A stretch of DNA of 10,103 nucleotides from JAOUGY01 sp050329955 (GCA_050329955.1 JBHJOH010000115.1:1-10103); one strand, 5' to 3'. Counted from the first letter of the stretch, positions 1-5,849 are shown. Translations and numbers: made by a program. Notes: generated by a model from the sequence alone, not told the origin.

Positions 1-1
1 T

Positions 2-215
2 TCTGGTGCTCGTCCCGATGCGGTCATGACCGCCATCCGAGCCGTCTCGACGCCACCACTGCCATCTCGAGCACGGCCAGGGTGATCGTGTTCGATCCGA
101 AGTTCCCCGTCATCTCGTACAACCCCGAAAGGCCGGGAGTACGGCGTTGCAGTGGAGGAATGGCTCGAAAACGATCACGAGGTGTGGGTGACTCCACCGC
201 GGCGGACAACCCCGA
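2..215 (+). pseudogene. Possible frameshifted 3' remnant of an unidentified gene
   Basis: No intact gene is visible, but the plus strand shows GC-rich third positions in successive frames. Frame 2 is coding-like from about 2 to 52 (reads GARPDAVMTAIRAVST), frame 1 from about 55 to 123 (reads ARVIVFDPKFPVISYN), and frame 2 again from about 125 (reads KGREYGVAVEEWLENDHEVW). Joined, these give a plausible protein C-terminus. Skipping one C in the run at 123-126 joins the last two pieces, and one missing base near 52 joins the first two. Frame 2 alone is broken by TGA at 83-85. I do not recognise the family. The remnant would converge on the sugar kinase gene that ends at 239. The alternatives are indel sequencing errors in an intact gene or chance: a minus-strand frame ending at 24 shares the same third positions as frame 1 and could explain part of the bias. 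Confidence 0.3.
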
Positions 216-238
216 CGACGCGGCCTCACCCCGGGTCG

Positions 239-1054
239 TCACAAGGACTCGACCGCCTGCACTGCGGGCATCCCGTTCGCCCGGCCCGTACCTGCCAACG
301 CCGCTCCGGCGCCGGAAGCCCAACGGAGGGTTCGCTCCGGGTCCCAGCCCAACAGCAGCCCACGGGCACAGGCGGCGGCGAAGACGTCACCGGCGCCGGT
401 GGCGTCGACCACCTCGACAGGGGGCGGGGTGATGCGCCACTCCCTGATCCCGAAGGTCACGATGTCGGCGGCACCGGCGGTGAGCACGGTGAGCACGGCG
501 TGGGAAGCTCGCGCTTCGTCCACGGTGCGCTCGTGGGCCGACCACACCACCCAGTCGGCGAGGCCGGTGTGCTCGGGTGGACAGTCGAGCCACACCACCG
601 GCATCGACCGGCTCCGGGCCTCGGAGGCGACCGCGGCGGCGGCGTCGCCGGCGAATCCGTCGAGGAGCACGATGTCCACCTCGTCCCACTCGAAGACAAC
701 CGACCACCGGGCGCCCTCGTATCCGGTGCAGACGATGGTGCGATCACCACCCGGCTCCACCAGGATCAGGCAATGACGAGTCTGCTCATTTGGTGAGCGT
801 TCCAGAAGGACCAGGTCGAGATTCGGCCGATCCAACGCCTCGAACAAGGCGTCCCCGAGCGGATCCAGACCGACCACGAGACCGGTGAGCCTTGTTTCGA
901 CACCCCATGTCGCCAGCGCCACCGCGGCGTTGGCGGCCTTGCCGCCCCAGGTGATCCGCCAGCTGGTCGAACGGAGGTCATCACCAGGTTGAGGCAGACG
1001 ATCCAGCCGATGGACCAGGTCCGGGTTGACGGCTCCGTAGACGAGAACACTCAT
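239..1054 (-). CDS. PfkB-family carbohydrate kinase (ribokinase-like)
   Basis: Predicted cytoplasmic ATP-dependent sugar or nucleoside kinase of 271 residues, a little shorter than the usual 290-320. The N-terminal strand (MSVLVYGAVNPDLVHRLD) is followed by the substrate-binding glycine motif WGGKAANAAVALA at residues 36-48. The C-terminal PfkB signature DATGAGDVFAAA lies at about 217-228, where D223 is the expected catalytic base and GAGD forms the anion hole. The ATG at 1054 is chosen because homology begins there; the frame stays open to 1174, but the added residues are arginine- and proline-rich and unlike the family. There is no Shine-Dalgarno sequence, but TACCGT lies 8 bases upstream, so the transcript is probably leaderless. 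The substrate (ribose, fructose, adenosine or another) cannot be told from sequence. No sugar transporter or regulator is adjacent to narrow the role, so no gene symbol is given. Confidence 0.9.
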   Translation of the reverse strand: MSVLVYGAVNPDLVHRLDRLPQPGDDLRSTSWRITWGGKAANAAVALATWGVETRLTGLVVGLDPLGDALFEALDRPNLDLVLLERSPNEQTRHCLILVEPGGDRTIVCTGYEGARWSVVFEWDEVDIVLLDGFAGDAAAAVASEARSRSMPVVWLDCPPEHTGLADWVVWSAHERTVDEARASHAVLTVLTAGAADIVTFGIREWRITPPPVEVVDATGAGDVFAAACARGLLLGWDPERTLRWASGAGAALAGTGRANGMPAVQAVESL

Positions 1055-1250
1055 TCGGCCGCACGGTACCGGACGCCCCGAGCGATGAGGAAGGCTGCTC
1101 GGAAGGGCGCTCGCCACGTCGGGGATCCGCCTCGACCGGTCCGCTGAAAGCTCCTTGAAAGCGCCGCCTGGCAAGGTGATCTCAACCCGGGCGGGGGAAA
1201 CCCGGGATGGGGTGATCTGCCGAGCTGTGGGGTGGCTCGCTGGATCGAAG
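1055..1250. other. Intergenic region, GC-rich and structured, no gene
   Basis: This stretch lies between the kinase start and the 16-bp hairpin. I see no believable coding frame. It contains two copies of the hexamer CCCGGG (1186-1191 and 1201-1206) that can pair across a 9-base loop, then a short stem CGAGC/GCTCG (1221-1225 with 1235-1239). It could be a transcribed structured leader or simply GC-rich spacer. Confidence 0.4.
1063..1068 (-). promoter_or_regulatory. Candidate -10 box of a leaderless promoter for the PfkB kinase
   Basis: On the minus strand TACCGT fits the actinobacterial TANNNT consensus and ends 8 bases before the ATG at 1054, so transcription would begin at or next to the start codon. 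No ribosome binding site is present. The box is short and could occur by chance in any GC-rich leader; support comes from similar spacing at two other genes in this window. Confidence 0.35.
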
Positions 1251-1290
1251 AGGAAAGGGTCGGTGCACGGGGCGGCACCGACCCTTTCCT
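1251..1290 (-). terminator. Strong hairpin, probable terminator of the sigma factor operon
   Basis: A perfect 16-bp inverted repeat: left arm 1251-1266, AGGAAAGGGTCGGTGC, right arm 1275-1290, loop of 8 bases. It sits 18 bases beyond the stop of the membrane-protein gene (1309), the expected place for that operon's terminator. Read on the minus strand, the right arm ends in CCTTTCCTCTTC, which is pyrimidine-rich but not a true U-tract. Hairpin terminators lacking a U-tract are common in actinobacteria. Being symmetric, it could also stop plus-strand transcripts. Confidence 0.75.
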
Positions 1291-1308
1291 CGCGTCACCG
1301 GGGCTTCC

Positions 1309-2847
1309 TCATCGTGCCGCTAAAGCCGCCACCAACCGCCCCTCAGAATCGATATGCACGAAGAAACCGGTGTAGATCGAGTTCGCCCGCATCAGGGCGA
1401 TCTCATCGGCTGGATAGACGCCGGCCAGCTCCAAAGCCGTCCAATCGGCATCGGCGAAGGTCGCAGCCACCGACGGCCACACCACCATCGAGTCAGCCTG
1501 CACGGGTTCCAGCTCGGTCACCGCCAACAGCAGGTCGCGTGGGTTGGTTCCGGAGAACCGGGTGTCCTGAACCCATGCCGAACCCAAGGAGGACGCTGCC
1601 CCATTGCTGTAGACGGCCCCGTCCTCGGCTGCCAACTGGTCGAGAGCCTCGTAGTCACAGGCCGCCGCCAACCGCCGAATCTCGTTGAGCGTCTGGTGCC
1701 AGGGTTCCTCGCCGGCGACATCTACCGCCTCCACCGGCTCACACGGGATCTCACCGGTCCCCGGCCCGAGGCGAGCATCGTCGGGGAGATCGAGCGGCAC
1801 CGTGATCGGGATCGGGAGCGTGCCGAAGTCGGGGAGCGCCTCCACACCGTCGGGTGAGACGAGGACCAACTCTCCGGCGTACACCACGACCGTGTCATCC
1901 GAGGTGGCGGCGAGATACGAGCCTCCGAGGTCCAGGCGGGAAACCTCACCGCCGGCGAGATCGGCCACCACCAGGTCCGGTTGTCCCGGACCGTTGGACC
2001 GCGCCACGAACAGCGTCGCACCCGACGGTGACAGTTCGATCTCGGAGATCGAACCGTCGCAGCCCACCAACTCGGATGGGATGTCGGGAACCGGGCCCGA
2101 CCCGATGCCGACTCCGACGAGCAGGACGCAGTCACCTGCGAAGTACGACACGACCATGCCACTCTGCGAAACGGTCACGTCGAAGGGGACCGATTCGTCG
2201 CTCGGGGCGATCTCCCGCATGTCGGCCACCACCTCGGGCTCTGATCGTCCATCCAGGCGCACGCTCATGACGCGATCGACAGCCCCCGACGTGTAGTAGA
2301 GCGTTCCACCGACCACTTTGAGCGGGATCAGTGGGAAGTCGTCAGGCTCGGCGACCGGCGTCGGGACCGTTGCCCCGGGCGCCAGCCACACGAGGCTGCC
2401 CTGCGCCCAGGGCACGGGCGTGACGGCGTGGGAGATGACGATGCCGCCCTGGCCATCCGGAATGACCATCTCGATCGACTCGTAGTACCGGTCGGAGGGA
2501 AGCGTTCGGCTGGAGCCGTCGTTCATCGACACCTCCACGCCGTCCTCCCGGATGAGCAGGTAGCCGATGGGCGACTCCGACCCGGTCGGAGTCGGGATCG
2601 ACGTGCTCTCGGTCGGCGGCTCCAGGTTGGGCGGCGTGATCACATCGTCGGGGGTGCCCGGCAGCACCATCGTCGCCACCGCGACGAATGCCAGCACGGC
2701 CAGCACACTCCCTGCCCCCACCGCAACGGTCGAGAGCGTCCGGCGACGACGACCTCGCCTGGTGACCTCCGTCAGATTCCCGGGAGGGGCGGTGATCGTG
2801 CTCATCTGCGCTTCCAGGTGCTGTTGCAGCCTGTCTTTGCCCTTCAT
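1309..2847 (-). CDS. Single-pass membrane protein, putative anti-sigma/sensor partner of the ECF sigma factor
   Basis: A 512-residue protein. Residues 1-36 are a short, basic cytoplasmic tail (RRGRRRR just before the membrane), about 37-63 form one transmembrane helix, and the rest is predicted outside: a Pro/Thr/Ser-rich linker (64-95), then about 270 residues of short beta strands with Asp-Gly turns resembling a beta-propeller, then a distinct C-terminal domain from about 385. That domain (RLAAACDYEALDQLA, later VVWPSVAAT and GFFVHIDSEG) resembles one I associate with actinobacterial exported proteins of unknown function. Cysteines at 240, 263, 369 and 397 could form disulfides. The start at 2847 is supported by GGAGGT six bases upstream and by the ATGA overlap with the sigma gene; ATG 2805 is a weaker alternative. 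The anti-sigma role is inferred from position only: the tail lacks the HxxxCxxC zinc motif and is very short for a sigma-binding domain. The terminator-like hairpin follows the stop. Confidence 0.72.
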   Translation of the reverse strand: MKGKDRLQQHLEAQMSTITAPPGNLTEVTRRGRRRRTLSTVAVGAGSVLAVLAFVAVATMVLPGTPDDVITPPNLEPPTESTSIPTPTGSESPIGYLLIREDGVEVSMNDGSSRTLPSDRYYESIEMVIPDGQGGIVISHAVTPVPWAQGSLVWLAPGATVPTPVAEPDDFPLIPLKVVGGTLYYTSGAVDRVMSVRLDGRSEPEVVADMREIAPSDESVPFDVTVSQSGMVVSYFAGDCVLLVGVGIGSGPVPDIPSELVGCDGSISEIELSPSGATLFVARSNGPGQPDLVVADLAGGEVSRLDLGGSYLAATSDDTVVVYAGELVLVSPDGVEALPDFGTLPIPITVPLDLPDDARLGPGTGEIPCEPVEAVDVAGEEPWHQTLNEIRRLAAACDYEALDQLAAEDGAVYSNGAASSLGSAWVQDTRFSGTNPRDLLLAVTELEPVQADSMVVWPSVAATFADADWTALELAGVYPADEIALMRANSIYTGFFVHIDSEGRLVAALAAR

Positions 2848-3338
2848 TCCTGGACCTCCAACACCTCTCGCAGCCCGTTCATCACCCGATGCAGGCGGCT
2901 CTTCACCGTCCCCTCCGGCATCGAGAGGACCTGGCCGATCTCGTCGTATCGCATCCCTTCGAGATGCTTGAGCACCACCATGGTTCGCGCTTCGACGTCG
3001 AGGGCCGCCAGTGCGCGCTCCAGGTCGACGTCGACGACGGCATCGTGAGTCCACCGTTCTGGTGGCTCGGCGCCGGTCTCCCGCTTGCGCCGCCTCAACC
3101 GCGAGGTGGCCCAGTTGAGAGCCACCCGGTACACCCAACCGGTGGGGTTGTCGTAGCGCTCCACCGACCGCCACCGTTGATACGCCCGGACCATCCCCTC
3201 GTCGGTTGCCTCGGCGGCCAGCTCCCGATCCCGGAGGACCATTGCCAGGACCCGCACGATGTGATCACGCTCGTTTCGATAGAACAGCTCGAACGAAGAA
3301 GTTGCGTTCACCCCACCCTCGACTCTCGTCTCATGCAT
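2844..3338 (-). CDS. ECF (extracytoplasmic function) RNA polymerase sigma-70 factor
   Basis: A 164-residue group 4 sigma factor that would direct RNA polymerase to a small regulon. Region 2 spans about residues 15-80 (FELFYRNERDHIVRVL, then DNPTGWVYRVALNWA) and region 4 about 104-160, with the helix-turn-helix RYDEIGQVLSMPEGTVKSRLHR at 130-151. There is no long C-terminal extension. I chose ATG 3338 because AGGA lies five bases upstream and because a candidate ECF promoter ends just before it. A GTG at 3371 in the same frame would start right against that promoter's -10, and GTG 3311 is another option. The last codons overlap the start of the membrane-protein gene by ATGA, so the two are likely translationally coupled. 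The subgroup and signal are unknown. Confidence 0.9.
   Translation of the reverse strand: MHETRVEGGVNATSSFELFYRNERDHIVRVLAMVLRDRELAAEATDEGMVRAYQRWRSVERYDNPTGWVYRVALNWATSRLRRRKRETGAEPPERWTHDAVVDVDLERALAALDVEARTMVVLKHLEGMRYDEIGQVLSMPEGTVKSRLHRVMNGLREVLEVQE
2854..2859 (-). promoter_or_regulatory. Ribosome binding site inside the sigma gene
   Basis: GGAGGT on the minus strand ends six bases before the ATG at 2847, within the last codons of the sigma factor gene. It fixes the start of the membrane protein and supports coupled translation through the ATGA overlap. Confidence 0.8.
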
Positions 3339-3363
3339 ACCGTTCCTGTCGCCGTTGCAGAAG

Positions 3364-3390
3364 AGACGCACTGGCGCCCGGATCGTTCTC
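3364..3390 (-). promoter_or_regulatory. Candidate ECF-type promoter of the sigma factor operon
   Basis: On the minus strand GAGAAC (3385-3390) is followed after 16 bases by CGTCT (3364-3368). This resembles the ECF pattern GGAAC, N16-17, CGTC. The predicted transcript start near 3357 leaves about 18 leader bases before ATG 3338, containing the AGGA ribosome site. If real, it suggests that the sigma factor, or a related one, drives its own operon. The -35 is imperfect (AGAAC instead of GGAAC). A dyad GGAGA-A-TCTCC at 3400-3410 lies just upstream. Confidence 0.4.
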
Positions 3391-3428
3391 GGAGAGTCAG
3401 GAGAATCTCCACCACGATCCCAGACCTC

Positions 3429-3445
3429 GCCATCGGGCGGATGGC
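3429..3445 (-). terminator. Small hairpin just after purU
   Basis: The inverted repeat GCCATC / GATGGC (6 bp, 5-base loop) begins four bases beyond the purU stop codon. The stem is short and no U-tract follows, so termination is only a possibility. Confidence 0.25.
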
Positions 3446-3448
3446 CGG

Positions 3449-4291
3449 CTACCCGAACACGACCGTCTTGTTGCCGATCAGGATCACGCGCTCTTCGGCG
3501 TGATAGCGGACCGCCCGGGCCAGCACGCGGCGCTCGATGTCCTGGCCGAGGGTGGTGAGCTGCTCAGCGGTGTGGGCGTGGCTGACCCGCTCGACGTCCT
3601 GGTCGATGATCGGGCCCTCGTCGAGGTCCGAGGTCACGTAGTGGGCGGTGGCACCGATCAGCTTCACGCCGCGAGCGTGGGCCTGGTGATAGGGCCGCGC
3701 CCCCTTGAACCCGGGCAGGAACGAGTGGTGGATGTTGATGGCCCGGCCCCGGAGCGCCTCGCACAACTCGGGTGACAGCACCTGCATGTAGCGGGCCAGC
3801 ACCACGAAATCGATGCGATGCTCCTCGATCAGGTCGAGCAGGCGCCGCTCCTGCTGCGGCTTGATCTCGGGGCTTATCGGGAGATGCTCGAACCTCACGC
3901 CGTAGCGGGCTGCGTGGTGAGCGGTGTCGGTGTGGTTGGACACGACCAGCGGGATCTCGACCTTCAGCTCGCCGGTGCTCTGGCGGTAGAGCAGATCGAG
4001 CAGACAGTGGTCGAACTTCGACACCATCACCAGCATCCGGGGCCGAACGCTCTCAGCCCGCAGGCGGAACTCGGCACCGAGGTCTGCCACCACCCGGGAA
4101 AGAGGAGCGGACACGGCGTCCAGATCGAGTGGCGACTCGAAGCGGGTCCGTAGGGTGAACAAACCCGTGTCGAGGTCGTCGAACTGGGCATTCTCGAGGA
4201 TGTTGCCCTCCACCTCGAGCAGCGCTCCCGAGATGGCATGGACGATGCCTGGACGGTCGGGACAGCTCAGGGTGAGGATGTAGCGGTTCAT
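3449..4291 (-). CDS. purU: Formyltetrahydrofolate deformylase PurU
   Basis: Hydrolyses 10-formyl-tetrahydrofolate to formate and tetrahydrofolate, balancing the one-carbon pool and feeding formate to purine synthesis. The 280-residue length equals that of E. coli PurU. The N-terminal ACT domain (about residues 4-75, beginning LTLSCPDRPGIVHAIS) is followed by a formyltransferase-fold domain from about 85. It carries NIHHSFLPGFKGARPYHQA (from N176) and the catalytic-region motif LDEGPIID (D214), as expected for this family; the ACT domain and close similarity to PurU separate it from PurN. The ATG at 4291 gives the family length but has no Shine-Dalgarno sequence. ATGs at 4303 and 4306, or a leaderless Val start slightly further up, are possible. 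The frame stays open upstream into the tandem repeats, which yields only cysteine/valine repeats and is not genuine. It is transcribed divergently from the glycosyltransferase gene. Confidence 0.95.
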   Translation of the reverse strand: MNRYILTLSCPDRPGIVHAISGALLEVEGNILENAQFDDLDTGLFTLRTRFESPLDLDAVSAPLSRVVADLGAEFRLRAESVRPRMLVMVSKFDHCLLDLLYRQSTGELKVEIPLVVSNHTDTAHHAARYGVRFEHLPISPEIKPQQERRLLDLIEEHRIDFVVLARYMQVLSPELCEALRGRAINIHHSFLPGFKGARPYHQAHARGVKLIGATAHYVTSDLDEGPIIDQDVERVSHAHTAEQLTTLGQDIERRVLARAVRYHAEERVILIGNKTVVFG

Positions 4292-4332
4292 GAGAGCCGG
4301 CATCATCACAGACACGGACGGATAGACAAAGC

Positions 4333-4350
4333 GAGCAACGAGCAACGAGC
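4333..4350 (+). repeat. Heptamer tandem repeat GAGCAAC (2.6 copies)
   Basis: Two full copies of GAGCAAC (4333-4339, 4340-4346) and a partial GAGC (4347-4350). Rotated, the unit is GCAACGA, sharing GCAAC with the larger array at 4384. It lies in the upstream region of purU. Confidence 0.75.
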
Positions 4351-4366
4351 GTGGCTGCTGGCTCGG

Positions 4367-4380
4367 GACGTCCGACGTCC
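4367..4380 (+). repeat. Heptamer tandem repeat GACGTCC (2 copies)
   Basis: Two exact adjacent copies of GACGTCC, again with a 7-base period, between the GAGCAAC and GCAACAC arrays. Just upstream, 4353-4366 reads GGCTGCT GGCTCGG, a degenerate pair with the same period. Confidence 0.6.
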
Positions 4381-4383
4381 GGC

Positions 4384-4430
4384 GCAACACGCAACACGCA
4401 ACACGCAACACGCAACACGCAACACGCAAC
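4384..4430 (+). repeat. Heptamer tandem array GCAACAC (6.7 copies)
   Basis: Six perfect copies of GCAACAC (4384-4425) followed by GCAAC and then GA, so the last unit is the GCAACGA variant seen at 4333. The exact identity of copies suggests recent slippage or active maintenance. The 3' end forms a perfect dyad CAACG-AA-CGTTG at 4427-4438. Confidence 0.95.
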
Positions 4431-4453
4431 GAACGTTGTGGAGCCGGTCCGGT

Positions 4454-4467
4454 ACGTTCTACGTTGT
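4454..4467 (+). repeat. Imperfect heptamer pair ACGTTCT / ACGTTGT
   Basis: Two adjacent 7-mers differing at one base, placed inside the arms GGTAC (4451-4455) and GTACC (4466-4470). They lie between the two main arrays. Confidence 0.5.
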
Positions 4468-4476
4468 ACCTTCCGG

Positions 4477-4518
4477 GCGTTCTGCGTTCTGCGTTCTGCG
4501 TTCTGCGTTCTGCGTTCT
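4477..4518 (+). repeat. Heptamer tandem array GCGTTCT (6 copies)
   Basis: Six perfect copies of GCGTTCT. It is an array separate from the GCAACAC array and roughly its opposite in strand: the reverse complement of GCAACAC rotates to GCGTGTT, matching GCGTTCT at 5 of 7 positions. The two arrays, of equal copy number and 46 bases apart, could therefore fold into a long imperfect hairpin. It lies about 50 bases upstream of the glycosyltransferase start. Confidence 0.95.
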
Positions 4519-4525
4519 GGCTGGC

Positions 4526-4539
4526 AGCTGGTTCCAGCT
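4526..4539 (+). promoter_or_regulatory. Operator-like dyad upstream of the glycosyltransferase
   Basis: The perfect inverted repeat AGCTGG-TT-CCAGCT, flanked by GG and CC that extend the symmetry after one mismatch. It sits about 30-43 bases before the GTG start, the -35 position of a leaderless promoter, where a repressor dimer could act. No regulator gene is adjacent, and a dyad of this size can arise by chance. Confidence 0.35.
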
Positions 4540-4556
4540 ACCCCCGCCTCGTCCCC

Positions 4557-4562
4557 TAAGTT
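4557..4562 (+). promoter_or_regulatory. Candidate -10 box of the glycosyltransferase promoter
   Basis: TAAGTT fits TANNNT and ends six bases before the GTG start at 4569, so transcription would start at the G of GTG. No Shine-Dalgarno sequence precedes the gene, which fits a leaderless message. Confidence 0.45.
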
Positions 4563-4568
4563 CGGGCT

Positions 4569-5825
4569 GTGCGCATCGCCATCCTCACCGTCGGATCCCG
4601 GGGCGACGTCCAGCCGTACACCGCCCTGGCGATCGGTCTGGGTGACGCCGGACATGACGTCACCCTCGCCACCCATGAGCCGTTCCGGGGGTTCGTGGAG
4701 AGCCACGGGGTCGCTCTCGCCCCGCTGCCCGGCGACCCACGGGAGGTTCTGGGGACACCCGAAGCGCACGAGCTGCTGGCGTCGGGACGCTCCATCGTCC
4801 GTTTCGCCGGACGGTTCCTCAAGGTGCTCAAACCGTGGTTCCACGATCTGACCCGCGCCACCGCACCGCTGGTCGCCGAGGCGGACTTCGTGCTGTACTC
4901 GCCGCTCGCCTTCACCGGGTGGCATCAGGCCAAGGCCCGGGGGATCGGCACCGCCCAGGCGGTGCTGCAGCCGTTCGCACGAACCGGGGCGTTCTCGACC
5001 GTGTCCAACGGTGGAGCCGATCATGGTCGGATCATCAACCGGGCCTCACACCTGGTGACCGAGCAACTGTTCTGGCAACCACTCCGGGGTGAGGTGAACC
5101 GCTGGCGGACGTCCGAGCTGGGACTCCCTGCCCAACCCATTTCGGGACCGTTCCGGGAGCTCCGTGCCATCGCCGAGCCGCAGTTGTGCGGATTCTCCCC
5201 CACCCTGGTTCCGCCCCCGTCCGACTGGCGGCGGGAGGTGGAGGTCACCGGGGCGTGGTTCCTCGACCAACCGGCGCCGGCCGATCCGGCTCTCGACGCC
5301 TTCCTGGCCGACGGTCCTCCCCCGGTGTACGCCGGCTTCGGGTCGATGGTCGACTCCGATGCGGGCGCCATCTCGGACCTGGTGGTCCGGGCCGCCCGGT
5401 TGGCTGGGGTCCGGCTGGTGCTCGGGTCGGGGTGGGCGGGCCTAGCCTACGAGGGCGACGACGTGCTGGTTGTGGGCGACACGCCGCACTCCCACCTGTT
5501 CCCCCGGATGGCCGCCGTCATCCACCATGGCGGTGCGGGTACCACCCACACCGCCGCCCGAGCCGGAGTACCCCAGATCGTGGTCCCCTTCTTCGCCGAC
5601 CAACCGTTCTGGGCGCGTCGGGTGGAGGCGCTGGGCATCGGACCGGCCGGCATCCCCCGCAAGGACCTCACGACCCAACTGCTGGCCGAAGCGATCCGCT
5701 CCAGCTCCTCACCCGGAACGAACGACCGAGCGAACCAGGTTGGCGCCGCCATCGCCGCCGAGCGGGGCGTCGATGCTGCCGTGGCGGCGGTCGCACGCCT
5801 CACAGCGCCGAGAATCCCTGGCTGA
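4569..5825 (+). CDS. GT1-family glycosyltransferase (UDP-sugar dependent, MGT/sterol-glucosyltransferase-like)
   Basis: A 418-residue GT-B fold enzyme expected to move a sugar from a nucleotide sugar to a small hydrophobic or lipid acceptor in the cytoplasm or at the membrane face. The N-terminal domain opens with the acceptor-side motif TVGSRGDVQPYTALA (residues 7-21), typical of sterol and macrolide glycosyltransferases. The C-terminal donor domain shows YAGFGSM (254-260), then HHGGAGTTHTAARAGVPQIVVP (319-340), then FADQPFWARRV (342-352); the HGGAGT loop and the DQ pair are the usual donor-binding elements. There is no signal peptide or membrane segment. GTG 4569 is the only start preserving the conserved N-terminal strand. 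The acceptor is unknown; a glycolipid, sterol-like or secondary metabolite role would each fit. The gene ends 33 bases before the DAHP synthase start; the two may be co-transcribed, though the second appears to have its own promoter. Confidence 0.92.
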   Translation: MRIAILTVGSRGDVQPYTALAIGLGDAGHDVTLATHEPFRGFVESHGVALAPLPGDPREVLGTPEAHELLASGRSIVRFAGRFLKVLKPWFHDLTRATAPLVAEADFVLYSPLAFTGWHQAKARGIGTAQAVLQPFARTGAFSTVSNGGADHGRIINRASHLVTEQLFWQPLRGEVNRWRTSELGLPAQPISGPFRELRAIAEPQLCGFSPTLVPPPSDWRREVEVTGAWFLDQPAPADPALDAFLADGPPPVYAGFGSMVDSDAGAISDLVVRAARLAGVRLVLGSGWAGLAYEGDDVLVVGDTPHSHLFPRMAAVIHHGGAGTTHTAARAGVPQIVVPFFADQPFWARRVEALGIGPAGIPRKDLTTQLLAEAIRSSSSPGTNDRANQVGAAIAAERGVDAAVAAVARLTAPRIPG

Positions 5826-5849
5826 CGAAGCGACTTGAAGGCGTAGAGT
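5822..5849 (+). promoter_or_regulatory. Candidate promoter of the DAHP synthase gene
   Basis: TAGAGT (5844-5849, TANNNT type) lies 9 bases before ATG 5859. CTGACG (5822-5827) stands 16 bases upstream as a weak -35 that overlaps the glycosyltransferase stop codon. The leader would be zero to three bases, consistent with leaderless translation. GGGGG just before the ATG is too close to serve as a normal ribosome site. Confidence 0.4.

Noticed and set aside
152..796. 214-codon plus-strand frame
   Set aside because: Most of it lies antisense to the well-supported PfkB kinase and has low-complexity Gly/His/Arg composition. Only its first ~20 codons look coding, and these are treated as part of the possible remnant at 2-215.
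2848..3174. Upstream extension of the membrane protein to residue 621
   Set aside because: The extension is an arginine-rich shadow of the sigma factor gene in another frame. The ribosome site and ATGA overlap place the start at 2847.
4384..4518. Tandem arrays as a possible CRISPR
   Set aside because: Units are 7 bases long and directly adjacent, with no unique spacers and no cas genes nearby.
4053..5024. Long minus-strand open frame crossing the heptamer region
   Set aside because: A 7-base period read in triplets stays open and gives cysteine/arginine or Gln/Asn repeats. The frame also overlaps purU and the glycosyltransferase, both of which have clear homology.
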